Positions 27,558 to 36,979 of a stretch of 38,416 nucleotides of DNA are shown in pieces. Positions within the stretch are counted from its first letter, which is position 1, and each line of letters opens with the position of its first letter. The notes under the pieces are model-generated. The model did no database searches and was not told the origin of the DNA. It worked only from the letters and a program-made list of their open reading frames with translations. The position numbers were made by a program, and so were the translations under genes. The DNA is from Methanobacteriota archaeon (lineage in GTDB: Archaea; Thermoplasmatota; Poseidoniia; Poseidoniales; Poseidoniaceae): the NCBI GenBank assembly GCA_018667575.1, contig JABIUA010000007.1, forward strand, positions 1 through 38,416, read 5' to 3'.

Positions 27558-28898
27558 CTAAGGAGTGACTCTTCTAGAATCTCTAGGGAATGGAATGACT
27601 TCTCTAATATGGTCGGCTCCACTAAGCCAAGAGCAAACTCTGTCTACTCCTAGTCCAAACCCACCGTGAGGAACTCCACCGTATGTTCGAGTATCAATAT
27701 AGAATTGATAAGGCTCTCTAGGAGTTCCTTCTTCATCGATACGCGCTAGAATTTCTTCCTCCGACCACGTTCTTTCTCCGCCACCGATAATCTCACCATA
27801 TCCTTCAGGTGCTAATAAATCGTGGCATAGAACATATTTTTCGTCTTCAGTATCTACTCTGTGATAGAATGGCTTTGCAATCTTTGGATAATGGGTCAAG
27901 AAGTGGGGGACATCAAAGTCTTGAGTCAAAATCTTTTCTTTAGAATAATCTAAATCTTGTCCCCATTCGATTTCTACTCCCATTCCCTGGAGTGTTTCTA
28001 CAGCCTCATCATAACGCATTCTAGGATATGGTGAGTCAGCAAAGCGACCAATCAAATCGAGATCTCTTCCAAGCGATTCAAGTTCATCGCTTCTTTCATC
28101 GAGGAGTGTTGAGGAAATATGGCGAACTACTCCTTCTCCATGATTCATGATTTCATCATTAGTAGCCCAAGCCATTTCCATTTCGGCATGCCAAAATTCG
28201 GTCAAATGTCTTCGTGTTCTTGACTTTTCAGCACGGAATGAAGGCGCTATTGTATACAGTCTTTCCAATGCCGGCATTGCAGCCTCAGCATAAAGTTGCC
28301 ATGATTGAGTCAAGTATGCTTTTCTACCAAAATATGGTACTTCAAACAATGTAGAGCCGCCTTCTACAGCACCAGCAACGAAGTTCGGAGCCTGATATTC
28401 AAGGAAGTCTCTATTTCTAAAATATGAATGAATGGCGCCAAATACTGAACTACGAATCTTTAGCATTGTAGTCATTCTAGAAGTTCTGAGGTACAAGTGG
28501 CGATTGTCTAGGAGAAATTCAGTTTCTCCACCGTCAGCAGCAGCCATTGCAGATTCGGTTATTGGGAACGGTGTTTCAGGATTTACTGGGCCGATAACTT
28601 CTGCTGAATTTACAACTAATTCATGTCCGCCTTCGGAGCGCTCATCGACATTTACAGTACCTTTGAGAATAATTGATGATTCGATAAGAGCGGATTTTAT
28701 TTGTTCAAAACTTTCGTCTCCCAATACATCTCTTTTGGCGACACACTGAATGGTGCCCGTTGAATCACGTAGAACTAAGAATCGAATTTTATTTGAGCCG
28801 CGTGAACGCTTCACCCAGCCCTTTAATTCCACTTCTTTATTGTCATGTTGACCCGATTGTACATCTCCAATCCACGTTGTCTTCATACTCTCACCCAT
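27558..28898 (-). CDS. asnS: Asparaginyl-tRNA synthetase
   Basis: OB domain VELKGWVKRSRGSNKIRFLVLRDSTGTIQCV; APSFRAEKSRTRRHLTEFWHAEMEMAW; GGVPHGGFGLGVDRV. Start 28898 or 28886. Confidence 0.93.
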   Translation of the reverse strand: MGESMKTTWIGDVQSGQHDNKEVELKGWVKRSRGSNKIRFLVLRDSTGTIQCVAKRDVLGDESFEQIKSALIESSIILKGTVNVDERSEGGHELVVNSAEVIGPVNPETPFPITESAMAAADGGETEFLLDNRHLYLRTSRMTTMLKIRSSVFGAIHSYFRNRDFLEYQAPNFVAGAVEGGSTLFEVPYFGRKAYLTQSWQLYAEAAMPALERLYTIAPSFRAEKSRTRRHLTEFWHAEMEMAWATNDEIMNHGEGVVRHISSTLLDERSDELESLGRDLDLIGRFADSPYPRMRYDEAVETLQGMGVEIEWGQDLDYSKEKILTQDFDVPHFLTHYPKIAKPFYHRVDTEDEKYVLCHDLLAPEGYGEIIGGGERTWSEEEILARIDEEGTPREPYQFYIDTRTYGGVPHGGFGLGVDRVCSWLSGADHIREVIPFPRDSRRVTP

Positions 28899-29022
28899 TT
28901 GCCCCTAAGGTACGGTGTAATTCAATGTCACCCAAGACGGAACAATTCATGAGGTCATAAAAATGCAAATTTAACAATCATCTATAGGAAATACTCAAAC
29001 TATATCGCTGCTGCGAAGTAGT

Positions 29023-29934
29023 ATGAATAGAGTTGCAGTATATGCAATTGGGGGGAATGCCCTTTCTTCTCCAACAGGTGATGAAGATGGTAGCAGTGAA
29101 GAGATTCTAGCTAGAGTCATGAGTGATGTAGTAGATTTACTTGAAGCAGGCTGGAGTGTAGTCTTGACTCATGGTAACGGTCCACAAGTGGGGCACCTTA
29201 TGCAATTAGATGAGAATACATCACAAACTATGGATTCTTGGGTGGCTGCAACTCAAGGAATGATAGGACATTCGCTATCCTTGAATTTAGATTCAATATT
29301 GAATAAAAGAAGGCGTCCTGAACGTACTGCTTGCGTAATCACTAGGGTAGAGGTTGACCCTTCCGATGGCGGGTTTAAATCTCCTACTAAGCCGGTAGGT
29401 CCAGTACTTTCTGACCAAGTGGTAATGTCTGCTGATTGGGATATTGCAGAAACAAAATTAGGTCCTAGAAGAGTAGTTGCTAGCCCACTTCCAATGAATG
29501 TACTCGACCTTGAAGTGATAAGAAAACTGGTCGAATTGAAGGCGGTAGTAATTTGTGGCGGCGGAGGCGGTATTCCAGTAGTACGACGTGAAGATTATTT
29601 CGCTGGCGTTCCTGCAGTCATCGATAAAGATAGGCTGTCCTCATTGTTAGCGATAAAACTTCAAGCTGATGCATTGATAATTTCCACGGCCATAGATTGT
29701 GTTAAGACTGGATTTGGAACTGATAACGAAGTATCTCACAGAGTTTTGACTATCGACCAGTGTGAAGATTTTGCTGCCAGCGGTGAATTTCCCAAAGGTT
29801 CTATGGGTCCTAAAATTGGTAGTTTAGTAGAGGCTACTTTACACAATCCGAATCTAAAATCTATACTTTGTCAACCTGGCGATGCCCTAAAAGCCTTGAA
29901 AGGGGAAGAAGGAACTACCATTATTGTAAAATAA
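29023..29934 (+). CDS. arcC: Carbamate kinase
   Basis: AIGGNALSSPTG, VLTHGNGPQVGHLM, VVICGGGGGIPVV, VIDKDRLSSLLAIKLQADALIISTAIDCV, GSMGPKI. Confidence 0.95.
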   Translation: MNRVAVYAIGGNALSSPTGDEDGSSEEILARVMSDVVDLLEAGWSVVLTHGNGPQVGHLMQLDENTSQTMDSWVAATQGMIGHSLSLNLDSILNKRRRPERTACVITRVEVDPSDGGFKSPTKPVGPVLSDQVVMSADWDIAETKLGPRRVVASPLPMNVLDLEVIRKLVELKAVVICGGGGGIPVVRREDYFAGVPAVIDKDRLSSLLAIKLQADALIISTAIDCVKTGFGTDNEVSHRVLTIDQCEDFAASGEFPKGSMGPKIGSLVEATLHNPNLKSILCQPGDALKALKGEEGTTIIVK

Positions 29935-29977
29935 ATCCATCATTAAATTGATATGACTCCGGTGTTTGGCATTGAAT

Positions 29978-30415
29978 ATGTCAGTAATTAAAGCAAGTGC
30001 GCACTGTGATGGACCATGTGGAGTATATGACCCAGCAAGTGCTAGAATAGCAGGGGAAGCAGTTCAATCCATGACCAAAAAGATGTTGGCTCTAGAGTAT
30101 CCAACTGTCTTTAGTTCACAATCCATGGCTGCCTACATGAATACAATGAGTCGATATGCAGCAATTAAGGAGGAAGAAGGTCAAAGATGCAAAGATGAAC
30201 TTTTGGTTCTATGGACTGATTTCTTCAAGCCTCAGCATTTGGAAGCAAACCCAGAACTTCATGACACCTTTTGGAAGGCTGCAAAACTTTGCAGTGCATG
30301 TAAAGTAGAGGTTTCTGCAGAGCATGCTCAAGAATTGATGGATGCAATAGAGTCAATTCACCATATGTTTTGGGCGGTCAAGGGCAAAGAAGTTCCTTGG
30401 ATTCGTGCAAGTTGA
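29978..30415 (+). CDS. sodN: Nickel superoxide dismutase
   Basis: Nickel hook HCDGPCGVYDPASAR following a short leader MSVIKASA; helical core with HHMFWAVKG. Confidence 0.95.
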   Translation: MSVIKASAHCDGPCGVYDPASARIAGEAVQSMTKKMLALEYPTVFSSQSMAAYMNTMSRYAAIKEEEGQRCKDELLVLWTDFFKPQHLEANPELHDTFWKAAKLCSACKVEVSAEHAQELMDAIESIHHMFWAVKGKEVPWIRAS

Positions 30416-30421
30416 TCACCG

Positions 30422-30715
30422 ATGAAGAAAAACCTCCAAGTGGTTGTTTCAGGTCATAGCATGTGGCCTAACCTCAATGATGGTCAGGTAATTGAATGTC
30501 AAATATTCAATGACCAAGAACTATCAGTTGGTGATGTCATTGTCTTCAAGCATCCATTTAACAGTAAACTCGTGATGATTAAGAGAATTGGTAAAATCAA
30601 TTCAGATGATGAATTATGGGTTGTGGGGGATAACCCAGATCCAACTTCATCAGAAGATTCGCATAATTTTGGATTCATTTCAAAAAACCATGTACTAGGT
30701 CTTCATTGTGAGTAG
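30422..30715 (+). CDS. sodX: NiSOD maturation protease (S26 family), SodX-like
   Basis: VSGHSMWPNLNDGQVIECQ (Ser) and MIKRIGKI (Lys), WVVGDNPDPTSSEDSHNFGFI; no TM; 6 nt downstream of sodN. Confidence 0.9.
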   Translation: MKKNLQVVVSGHSMWPNLNDGQVIECQIFNDQELSVGDVIVFKHPFNSKLVMIKRIGKINSDDELWVVGDNPDPTSSEDSHNFGFISKNHVLGLHCE

Positions 30716-30716
30716 G

Positions 30717-30790
30717 CGGGCCTGACGGGGTTCGAACCCGCGACCGACGGATTAAGAGTCCGTCGCTCTACCTGACTAAGCTACAGGCCC
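30717..30790 (-). tRNA. tRNA-Lys (CUU), CCA not encoded
   Basis: Reverse complement GGGCCTGTAGCTTAGTCAGGTAGAGCGACGGACTCTTAATCCGTCGGTCGCGGGTTCGAACCCCGTCAGGCCCG; anticodon CTT. Confidence 0.96.
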
Positions 30791-30839
30791 AACCAAGCGT
30801 CTTAACACCCGTATTTAATCATTGATTTGTTTATCACAA

Positions 30840-31541
30840 TCAAAGGCGGCCATTCGGGTTAATTATTTCTTCTACTCCGTTACTTCCTGCTAGTATCACA
30901 GCATCGCACATGTCATTAAACAAACCAACTTGAACAACTCCTGCTATCATCAAAACATCATTTTCGACTTTTTTCGGGTCTTCAATTGAAGGTCCACAAT
31001 GGGCATCAGCAATCAGATTACCATTGTCGGTAACTACTGGATTATCTCCAGACATTCTGCAATTAACTCTACAGTTTAGTAGGTTAGTTAATTTCCGAAT
31101 GGTAGATTGGTAAGCAAATGGTGTTATTTCGATAGGTAGTGGAAATGCTCCCAACTTTGTGACTTGCTTTCTTTCGTCTGCCACTACAACCATAGATTTT
31201 GATTCTTGGGCAACTATTTTTTCTCTCAACAACGCTGCTCCACCTCCTTTAATCAATTGAAAATTAGGATCGTATTCATCAGCACCATCAATTACAATAT
31301 CTAAGTAATCAACATCAGACAATTCAACAAGTGGTATTCCAACTTCTAATGCCAGCTTTTCAGTAGCTAGTGACGTTGGTACTCCAACTATTTTTAGACC
31401 ATCTTCTTTTATCATTCTTCCCAGTTCAATAACAGTGTATTTGACAGTGGAGCCTGTGCCAAGTCCAACTTTCATATTGTTTTTGACAAATTTGCATGCA
31501 GCGATGCCAGCATTTTTCTTCAGTGATTCGACATCTTCCAT
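30840..31541 (-). CDS. rpiA: Ribose-5-phosphate isomerase A
   Basis: VGLGTGSTVKYTVIELG, DVDYLDIVIDGADEYDPNFQLIKGGGAALLREKIVA, VVVADERKQV. Confidence 0.98.
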   Translation of the reverse strand: MEDVESLKKNAGIAACKFVKNNMKVGLGTGSTVKYTVIELGRMIKEDGLKIVGVPTSLATEKLALEVGIPLVELSDVDYLDIVIDGADEYDPNFQLIKGGGAALLREKIVAQESKSMVVVADERKQVTKLGAFPLPIEITPFAYQSTIRKLTNLLNCRVNCRMSGDNPVVTDNGNLIADAHCGPSIEDPKKVENDVLMIAGVVQVGLFNDMCDAVILAGSNGVEEIINPNGRL

Positions 31542-31593
31542 GCCAGTTGTAAGTTGACTGGGCTTTTCATGATTTCTTTATTTCTATAAATAA

Positions 31594-34500
31594 ATGCAAC
31601 GGGTAAATATAGAGAAATCTTTTGACCTACCAGTATCCGTCAAGGAACTAATGGGACTAATAAATCGCGGAATATTTTCGGCCGTCGGGATTGTGATTTT
31701 GTTCATTCTTTCTTCCCAAATGTCAATAATTACCGAAAGAACTTCACAAATATCAGAACTTTCCGATTCAAAAATCGATTCATCAACGCCGATTGGTCAA
31801 GATACTACAGTTTCAATAGGTTCTTTTCCTGACGGAGCTGTGGAAAAAGTTTCAGTTTCGGTTCCTGACGGCGAAGTAGTTCAAACTTTGAGTATGGGAA
31901 TTGAATCTTCATCTCTTCCAACCTCAACTGCTTTTTCATTTACCGATACAAGTGATTTTTCTGCTTCACAATATTACTCTGGCGTGGATGTTAACAGTTC
32001 CTCATTATCCTTATTACCACAAGAGTGGAAATGGGATTTCGAATCAGGTACCTTTGGTCCAGATTGGACTTCGGGAGGAAATTCCAATTGGGCTATTCAA
32101 AATTCCAATGTCTTGGTTGGTTCACAAACTGCTAAAGCAGGAACTATCACTAATAGTCAATCGACTTCTATGAGTCTGGATGTCTCTTCTTTACCAGCAG
32201 GAACAGGGACATTTGATTATCAAGTATCTTCAGAAGGTAGTTTTGATTATCTCAATTTTTGCATTGATAACACTGCTTGCTCTCGATATTCATTCACCAA
32301 CCAGTGGTCAGGTACTGCAACCGGAACTCACTCATTTACTATCGCTTCTTCCGCATCAACCCTTACTTGGTCATACACTAAGGACGGTAGCGTGAGCTCT
32401 GGTTCGGATACCGCTTGGGTTGATGAGATTATTATCACACCTGCAGGTGGTGCAGGAAACGGCGATGGATACTGGATGTCAGAGCCCTTCGGTCCTGAGA
32501 CTATTGGTCTTGGTGAAGAGAGAAACTTTGGTTACATGTACATGGATGCTTATATCCCCGCAGATGCATTATTTGAGTGGGACTTAATCGACGGATCAAC
32601 CAATCTAGCCATTCCTGGATTTGAAGGTTTGAGTACTACTTCACTAGATTTGGGAATGGTTGATTGGGAAACCTATCCAATGGTACAAATCTATGTCTAT
32701 ATGGAGACTACATCTGGAACCTTACCAGAGATTAGAGGGATACACTTTGAGGGATTACTGGTTGATGATTTTGATAATGACCCATTAGATAATGGTTGGA
32801 CTCTGCAGAGTTCAAGTTGGAGCAATGGACAGATTAGCGGCTCCGGTACAGCAACCTCACCAGAGTATCTGATTCGTAGTGGTTTTGTTGGTATGAAGTC
32901 CAATATCAGTATGACTGGTTCAGCAAGAATGGAGTACAGTTTGGATTCGGGTCAGTCATGGAATAATCTAGTGAATGACGTGTTTCAAAGTTTAGATAAA
33001 CCGCACTTTTCAGTCTATTTCAGAGCCTTTGGAACAGGTGGAAATTGGGCACTTGATACATTTGATGTAGAACTGGTTAGGTCAAGTATTGCTGATGGTC
33101 TGGAAATCGATATCGGGCTGGATGGCTTTGCTGATTGGTCTATGGATAAAACTGGAATCGGTAGACTTGGAATTCAGGACCGTTTTAGTGATGATTCACT
33201 GTGGAAGCAATCTCCTTCGACCCCCTCAATCCCTTCTTACTTTTCCGTAATGATGCCATCATCGGGAATTGAGTCATTTAATTTCGTAGTAGCGAGCCCA
33301 GCAGTCGAAATGACCAGTCCTTACCTTACAGTTACAGTAGGCGGTCAAGACATAATGACCAAAACACTTGACCCAATAAGTTCTGTTCAAACTGTGAAAT
33401 TATCACCAAGTGATATTTCTAGTCTTAACACTGCACTTTCCCAAGCAGTTTACACCATCAATTTGAATGGATTGACTTTCGTGGAAGTAGCAATTAAGAT
33501 TGGTTCTTCATCAACATCTGCGATGGTTCATATGGGGGGCCTAATGGCGGTATATGATGATTCGATAACATTGAATTTCATCGCTTCTGATAGTCTAGTT
33601 TTGGGTATTAATAGTGCTTTAGAATCAATAGTTTCAGTTTCTGGAAGCAAAGAAGTATCACTTCCAGTACGTATGATCGGTACAGGTTCAATTGCTATAA
33701 CTATCAATGGAATCACCTCTCAAGCATCTGTTATACCGATTTCTCTTGAAGTAGAGAATGTCACTGATACCTTTACTCCTTCTGTGGATTGGATTGATGT
33801 CGTGAGTACTTTCGATTTTTCTGGAATCGGTATTAGTAATCCTGGGGATTATACTCGCTCTAACTCTTGGTTGATTGACTTGAACTTAGTTGGACAAAAT
33901 CACAATAGTCAGATCCGTTGTCCAATCTTAACTATGCCAATCAACGGGCTTGCAATTTCATCATGTATTCAGTCTGGTGTGAACTTACTCTGGAATGATC
34001 TAGGCCAAGGCGGTAGTATCTCAGTTATTGAGAGTGGCTCTATACTACAATTCACTCATAGATTCAAATTCCCGATAGAATGGGATGATGAAGAATCACT
34101 AGTTGTTTCAGCGAATTTAGTCTCGCCAAACGGTCCAATGCTCCCTGTTAGCAAACTCTTCGGACTTGGGAACTCGAATGGTGTTGAGAATGATATATCG
34201 CTAAATGATTGGTATATTAATGGTATAAACGGAATAAGTTCCAATAATGATTATCCGTACTTGAAGTCAGGCGAACCTGTAACAGTTGTAGCTGAATTAG
34301 GTTTTGAGGGAAGAGAAACAGCATCTCCTAGAACTGGACAAGTACTAGTCAGGTTAATGATTGAAGGTAATGAATATTCTACTACCACTATCATCAATGA
34401 TGGTATTGTCTCAATGCCTTGGATTGTTCCTTCTGATGGTAACCAAGTATTAGTTGAACTAGAATTAATGCCACTTCAAGGTCAATCAGTTTCTTACCAG

Positions 34501-36624
34501 GTTGCTAGTTCGGCTAACTTTGGTTTTGATTCAATTTCTCCAGAATTATTGTTCATGAATCTCGATGAATATGACCATGTCGAAGCATCGCCATCGACAA
34601 AGTTAGAGTTTACAATTTCAGATAGACCGGTTTTACCAACTCATGCTAAAATTAGTCATTGGAATTCTTGGGAACATGACTTCAATAGTGATAATTTGAT
34701 GCAGGTTGATGAAGTTCAAATGAGTGACTTAGAACAACCAGGTGACCTAATGTTATTGCAAGGAACTTATGGCTTCGATTTGGATACTTCACAAGCACCA
34801 GATGGTTCATATTCTGTAGGTTGGTTACAGGTAGCAGATTCAGCAGGTAATTTACTAACCAATTCGGGTAATTCTACATCGCCACTTTTCCATCTTCAAA
34901 TTAGTAATGATGGCTCTCCACAACTTGGTTATGACCCCTTAGATTGGGGTCTAGGTCCTGATACATGGCTTCATCCAGGCGAACCCATTTCTCTGGAGAT
35001 TCCTATTTGGGATAAAAATGGAGTTACTGACATTGACCACATAGAATTTGATCTCTCATCCAATCAACCGGATGATTCCACTATCATATGGAGTCGAGAC
35101 GGGAATACTTGCTCTGCTTCAACTCTATACATTACTATCCAAAGTTGTAGAATTGTTACCGATACAGATGATAGTGTCTTTTCATCAAATGGAAAATTTG
35201 TAGTTGACTTTATCCTACAATGGGGATTTGACCCCGACGACAGTATCTATCGTAGACCGAGTGTGATGTTATCTGACCTAAACGGCCAATCTACTGTTTT
35301 GGAGTTATATGATTTAGATTGGCGATTTTCTGGTGAAATGTCTATTGATAAATCTTCATTGGAATTTACCGTTAACGATGCTGTAATTGAAGGGGATGCT
35401 TATTGGCTTCAACCTCGAGAAGATGTTAACGTCAAAGGTGGACTTATTTGGTCAATGACTGGCCGTAGTGTTAATCAACCACTCGATTTACTGTTTGAGA
35501 TAGGTGGTAATCAGGCTCAAGTGGATTTTGTCAACGGAAGTTTCAATGGTACAATTGTTGCACCTCTAATGACTAATTCATATTACTTCGAAGTATCTCT
35601 ACGTAACTCACCTAATGGTGCCTCAATTAAGCAACCAGTTAATCCATTGATGTGGTTTGTAATCGACGAAGCACCACCTGAAATAGTTAAGATAAATTAT
35701 CCTGTAGTCAACGAATTAATTTACGAATCTGACTGGTCCGAACTCGATATCGAATTGATAATTTCTGAAGGTGATTACCTAGATATAGATTCACTTGAGT
35801 TGAATTGGGAGGTTCATCCATCCGGATTTGGAATGTTAACCGACAGCATTGTCACAGGTTCTTCTAATCTTGAATTATTAGGTGGTAAGCCATTTGGCTC
35901 CAGTGTCCCATTCTTTGTATCACTTAATCTACAGGATGCGATTCTTCAAGAAGATAGAGACCAAGCCCTCGAGTTACGTATATGGGTGACTGGTAAAGAT
36001 ATGGCAGGACAGGATATTAGTCCTGAGTTTAACGCTAAAGATGCGCCACTGAGCATTTGGAAATTAGAACAACAGGTTCCAGAATTTGTGTTTCAAGAAC
36101 CCGAGATATCTCCTTACCGAGACATATCGGTAGGTGATAGCGTAGAATTGGCCGTAGTGATACAAAACACCGGTGAAGCATCAGGCTCAGCACAACTTGT
36201 ACTCGAAAGAGTTGAGAGCAATGGCGCACGAACTAGAATCCACGCCCAAGAGATAGAGATTCAATCTGGAGGTACTGGGATTTTCTCACACCAGTGGAGT
36301 CCAGACAGAGAGGGAACAATGTGGATTGAATTCGTAATCATAAACGGGCCAACTGCTCAGACCGATACTTTCTATGTTGAAGAAGAATCATCCGGTGGCC
36401 TTTTGGGAGGATTTAGTGAAATAAATCCGATTCTTTTGGTTATAATTTTCGTATTCACTGTGGCGCTTGTTGGATTGTTGATATTTGGACTTCGTAAACC
36501 GCAAGACCCACGTCAGAGGGCAGGTGGCAAACAGAAGCAACTACCAAGGCTGAATCAAGCGCAAGCAGCTGCATATGCATCTCAACAACATGCGAATTCA
36601 CCTGGTGAAAATCCGTATCAGTGA
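31594..36624 (+). CDS. Giant surface protein with multi-domain beta ectodomain, C-terminal CARDB-like domain and TM anchor
   Basis: 1676-aa ORF; signal-like MGLINRGIFSAVGIVILFILSSQMS (ATG 31651 an alternative start), C-terminal TM INPILLVIIFVFTVALVGLLIFGL with basic tail. Confidence 0.88.
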   Translation: MQRVNIEKSFDLPVSVKELMGLINRGIFSAVGIVILFILSSQMSIITERTSQISELSDSKIDSSTPIGQDTTVSIGSFPDGAVEKVSVSVPDGEVVQTLSMGIESSSLPTSTAFSFTDTSDFSASQYYSGVDVNSSSLSLLPQEWKWDFESGTFGPDWTSGGNSNWAIQNSNVLVGSQTAKAGTITNSQSTSMSLDVSSLPAGTGTFDYQVSSEGSFDYLNFCIDNTACSRYSFTNQWSGTATGTHSFTIASSASTLTWSYTKDGSVSSGSDTAWVDEIIITPAGGAGNGDGYWMSEPFGPETIGLGEERNFGYMYMDAYIPADALFEWDLIDGSTNLAIPGFEGLSTTSLDLGMVDWETYPMVQIYVYMETTSGTLPEIRGIHFEGLLVDDFDNDPLDNGWTLQSSSWSNGQISGSGTATSPEYLIRSGFVGMKSNISMTGSARMEYSLDSGQSWNNLVNDVFQSLDKPHFSVYFRAFGTGGNWALDTFDVELVRSSIADGLEIDIGLDGFADWSMDKTGIGRLGIQDRFSDDSLWKQSPSTPSIPSYFSVMMPSSGIESFNFVVASPAVEMTSPYLTVTVGGQDIMTKTLDPISSVQTVKLSPSDISSLNTALSQAVYTINLNGLTFVEVAIKIGSSSTSAMVHMGGLMAVYDDSITLNFIASDSLVLGINSALESIVSVSGSKEVSLPVRMIGTGSIAITINGITSQASVIPISLEVENVTDTFTPSVDWIDVVSTFDFSGIGISNPGDYTRSNSWLIDLNLVGQNHNSQIRCPILTMPINGLAISSCIQSGVNLLWNDLGQGGSISVIESGSILQFTHRFKFPIEWDDEESLVVSANLVSPNGPMLPVSKLFGLGNSNGVENDISLNDWYINGINGISSNNDYPYLKSGEPVTVVAELGFEGRETASPRTGQVLVRLMIEGNEYSTTTIINDGIVSMPWIVPSDGNQVLVELELMPLQGQSVSYQVASSANFGFDSISPELLFMNLDEYDHVEASPSTKLEFTISDRPVLPTHAKISHWNSWEHDFNSDNLMQVDEVQMSDLEQPGDLMLLQGTYGFDLDTSQAPDGSYSVGWLQVADSAGNLLTNSGNSTSPLFHLQISNDGSPQLGYDPLDWGLGPDTWLHPGEPISLEIPIWDKNGVTDIDHIEFDLSSNQPDDSTIIWSRDGNTCSASTLYITIQSCRIVTDTDDSVFSSNGKFVVDFILQWGFDPDDSIYRRPSVMLSDLNGQSTVLELYDLDWRFSGEMSIDKSSLEFTVNDAVIEGDAYWLQPREDVNVKGGLIWSMTGRSVNQPLDLLFEIGGNQAQVDFVNGSFNGTIVAPLMTNSYYFEVSLRNSPNGASIKQPVNPLMWFVIDEAPPEIVKINYPVVNELIYESDWSELDIELIISEGDYLDIDSLELNWEVHPSGFGMLTDSIVTGSSNLELLGGKPFGSSVPFFVSLNLQDAILQEDRDQALELRIWVTGKDMAGQDISPEFNAKDAPLSIWKLEQQVPEFVFQEPEISPYRDISVGDSVELAVVIQNTGEASGSAQLVLERVESNGARTRIHAQEIEIQSGGTGIFSHQWSPDREGTMWIEFVIINGPTAQTDTFYVEEESSGGLLGGFSEINPILLVIIFVFTVALVGLLIFGLRKPQDPRQRAGGKQKQLPRLNQAQAAAYASQQHANSPGENPYQ

Positions 36625-36674
36625 CATTCTTAACTGTCCGAAGGTTTTGAAGTGTATTGATTGCACGGATATTT

Positions 36675-36978
36675 GGAGGGAGTAGGAGGGCCGCTGACAG
36701 AGTTCGACTCTGAGGAAAGTCCCCTCTCCATAACGCGTGTGCCTCGCAGAAGTGAGAAATCAGAGATGGTTAGGTCAATGCTACAGAAACGAACGATACA
36801 AGGTGTGTACTATGATGTTGAAAGACGGAGATTGCCTTGTGGTCGATGAAACGAGCAACCGCACAGGAGCAAGTCCAAACAGTCCCGTTATGAGGTTGCG
36901 TGCCCAGGGACAGGTAGGATGCTAAGTTGAATGTGGTCGCCGAAAGGTAACAGAAAGGGGCTTACTCCCTACTCCTCC
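36675..36978 (+). ncRNA. rnpB: RNase P RNA (archaeal)
   Basis: CR-I GAGGAAAGTCC, internal ACAGAAAC, 3' CR-V-like ACAGAAAGGGGCTTACT, and P1 pairing GGAGGGAGTAGG (36675-) with CCTACTCCTCC (-36978). Confidence 0.93.
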
Positions 36979-36979
36979 G

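Noticed and set aside
31901-32395. Two alternative-frame plus-strand ORFs
   Set aside because: Embedded in the 1676-aa surface protein ORF; low-complexity hydrophobic translations typical of frame-shifted Ser/Thr-rich coding sequence.
36661-36925. Two overlapping 62-aa plus-strand ORFs
   Set aside because: They lie inside the RNase P RNA, which explains the conserved sequence blocks.
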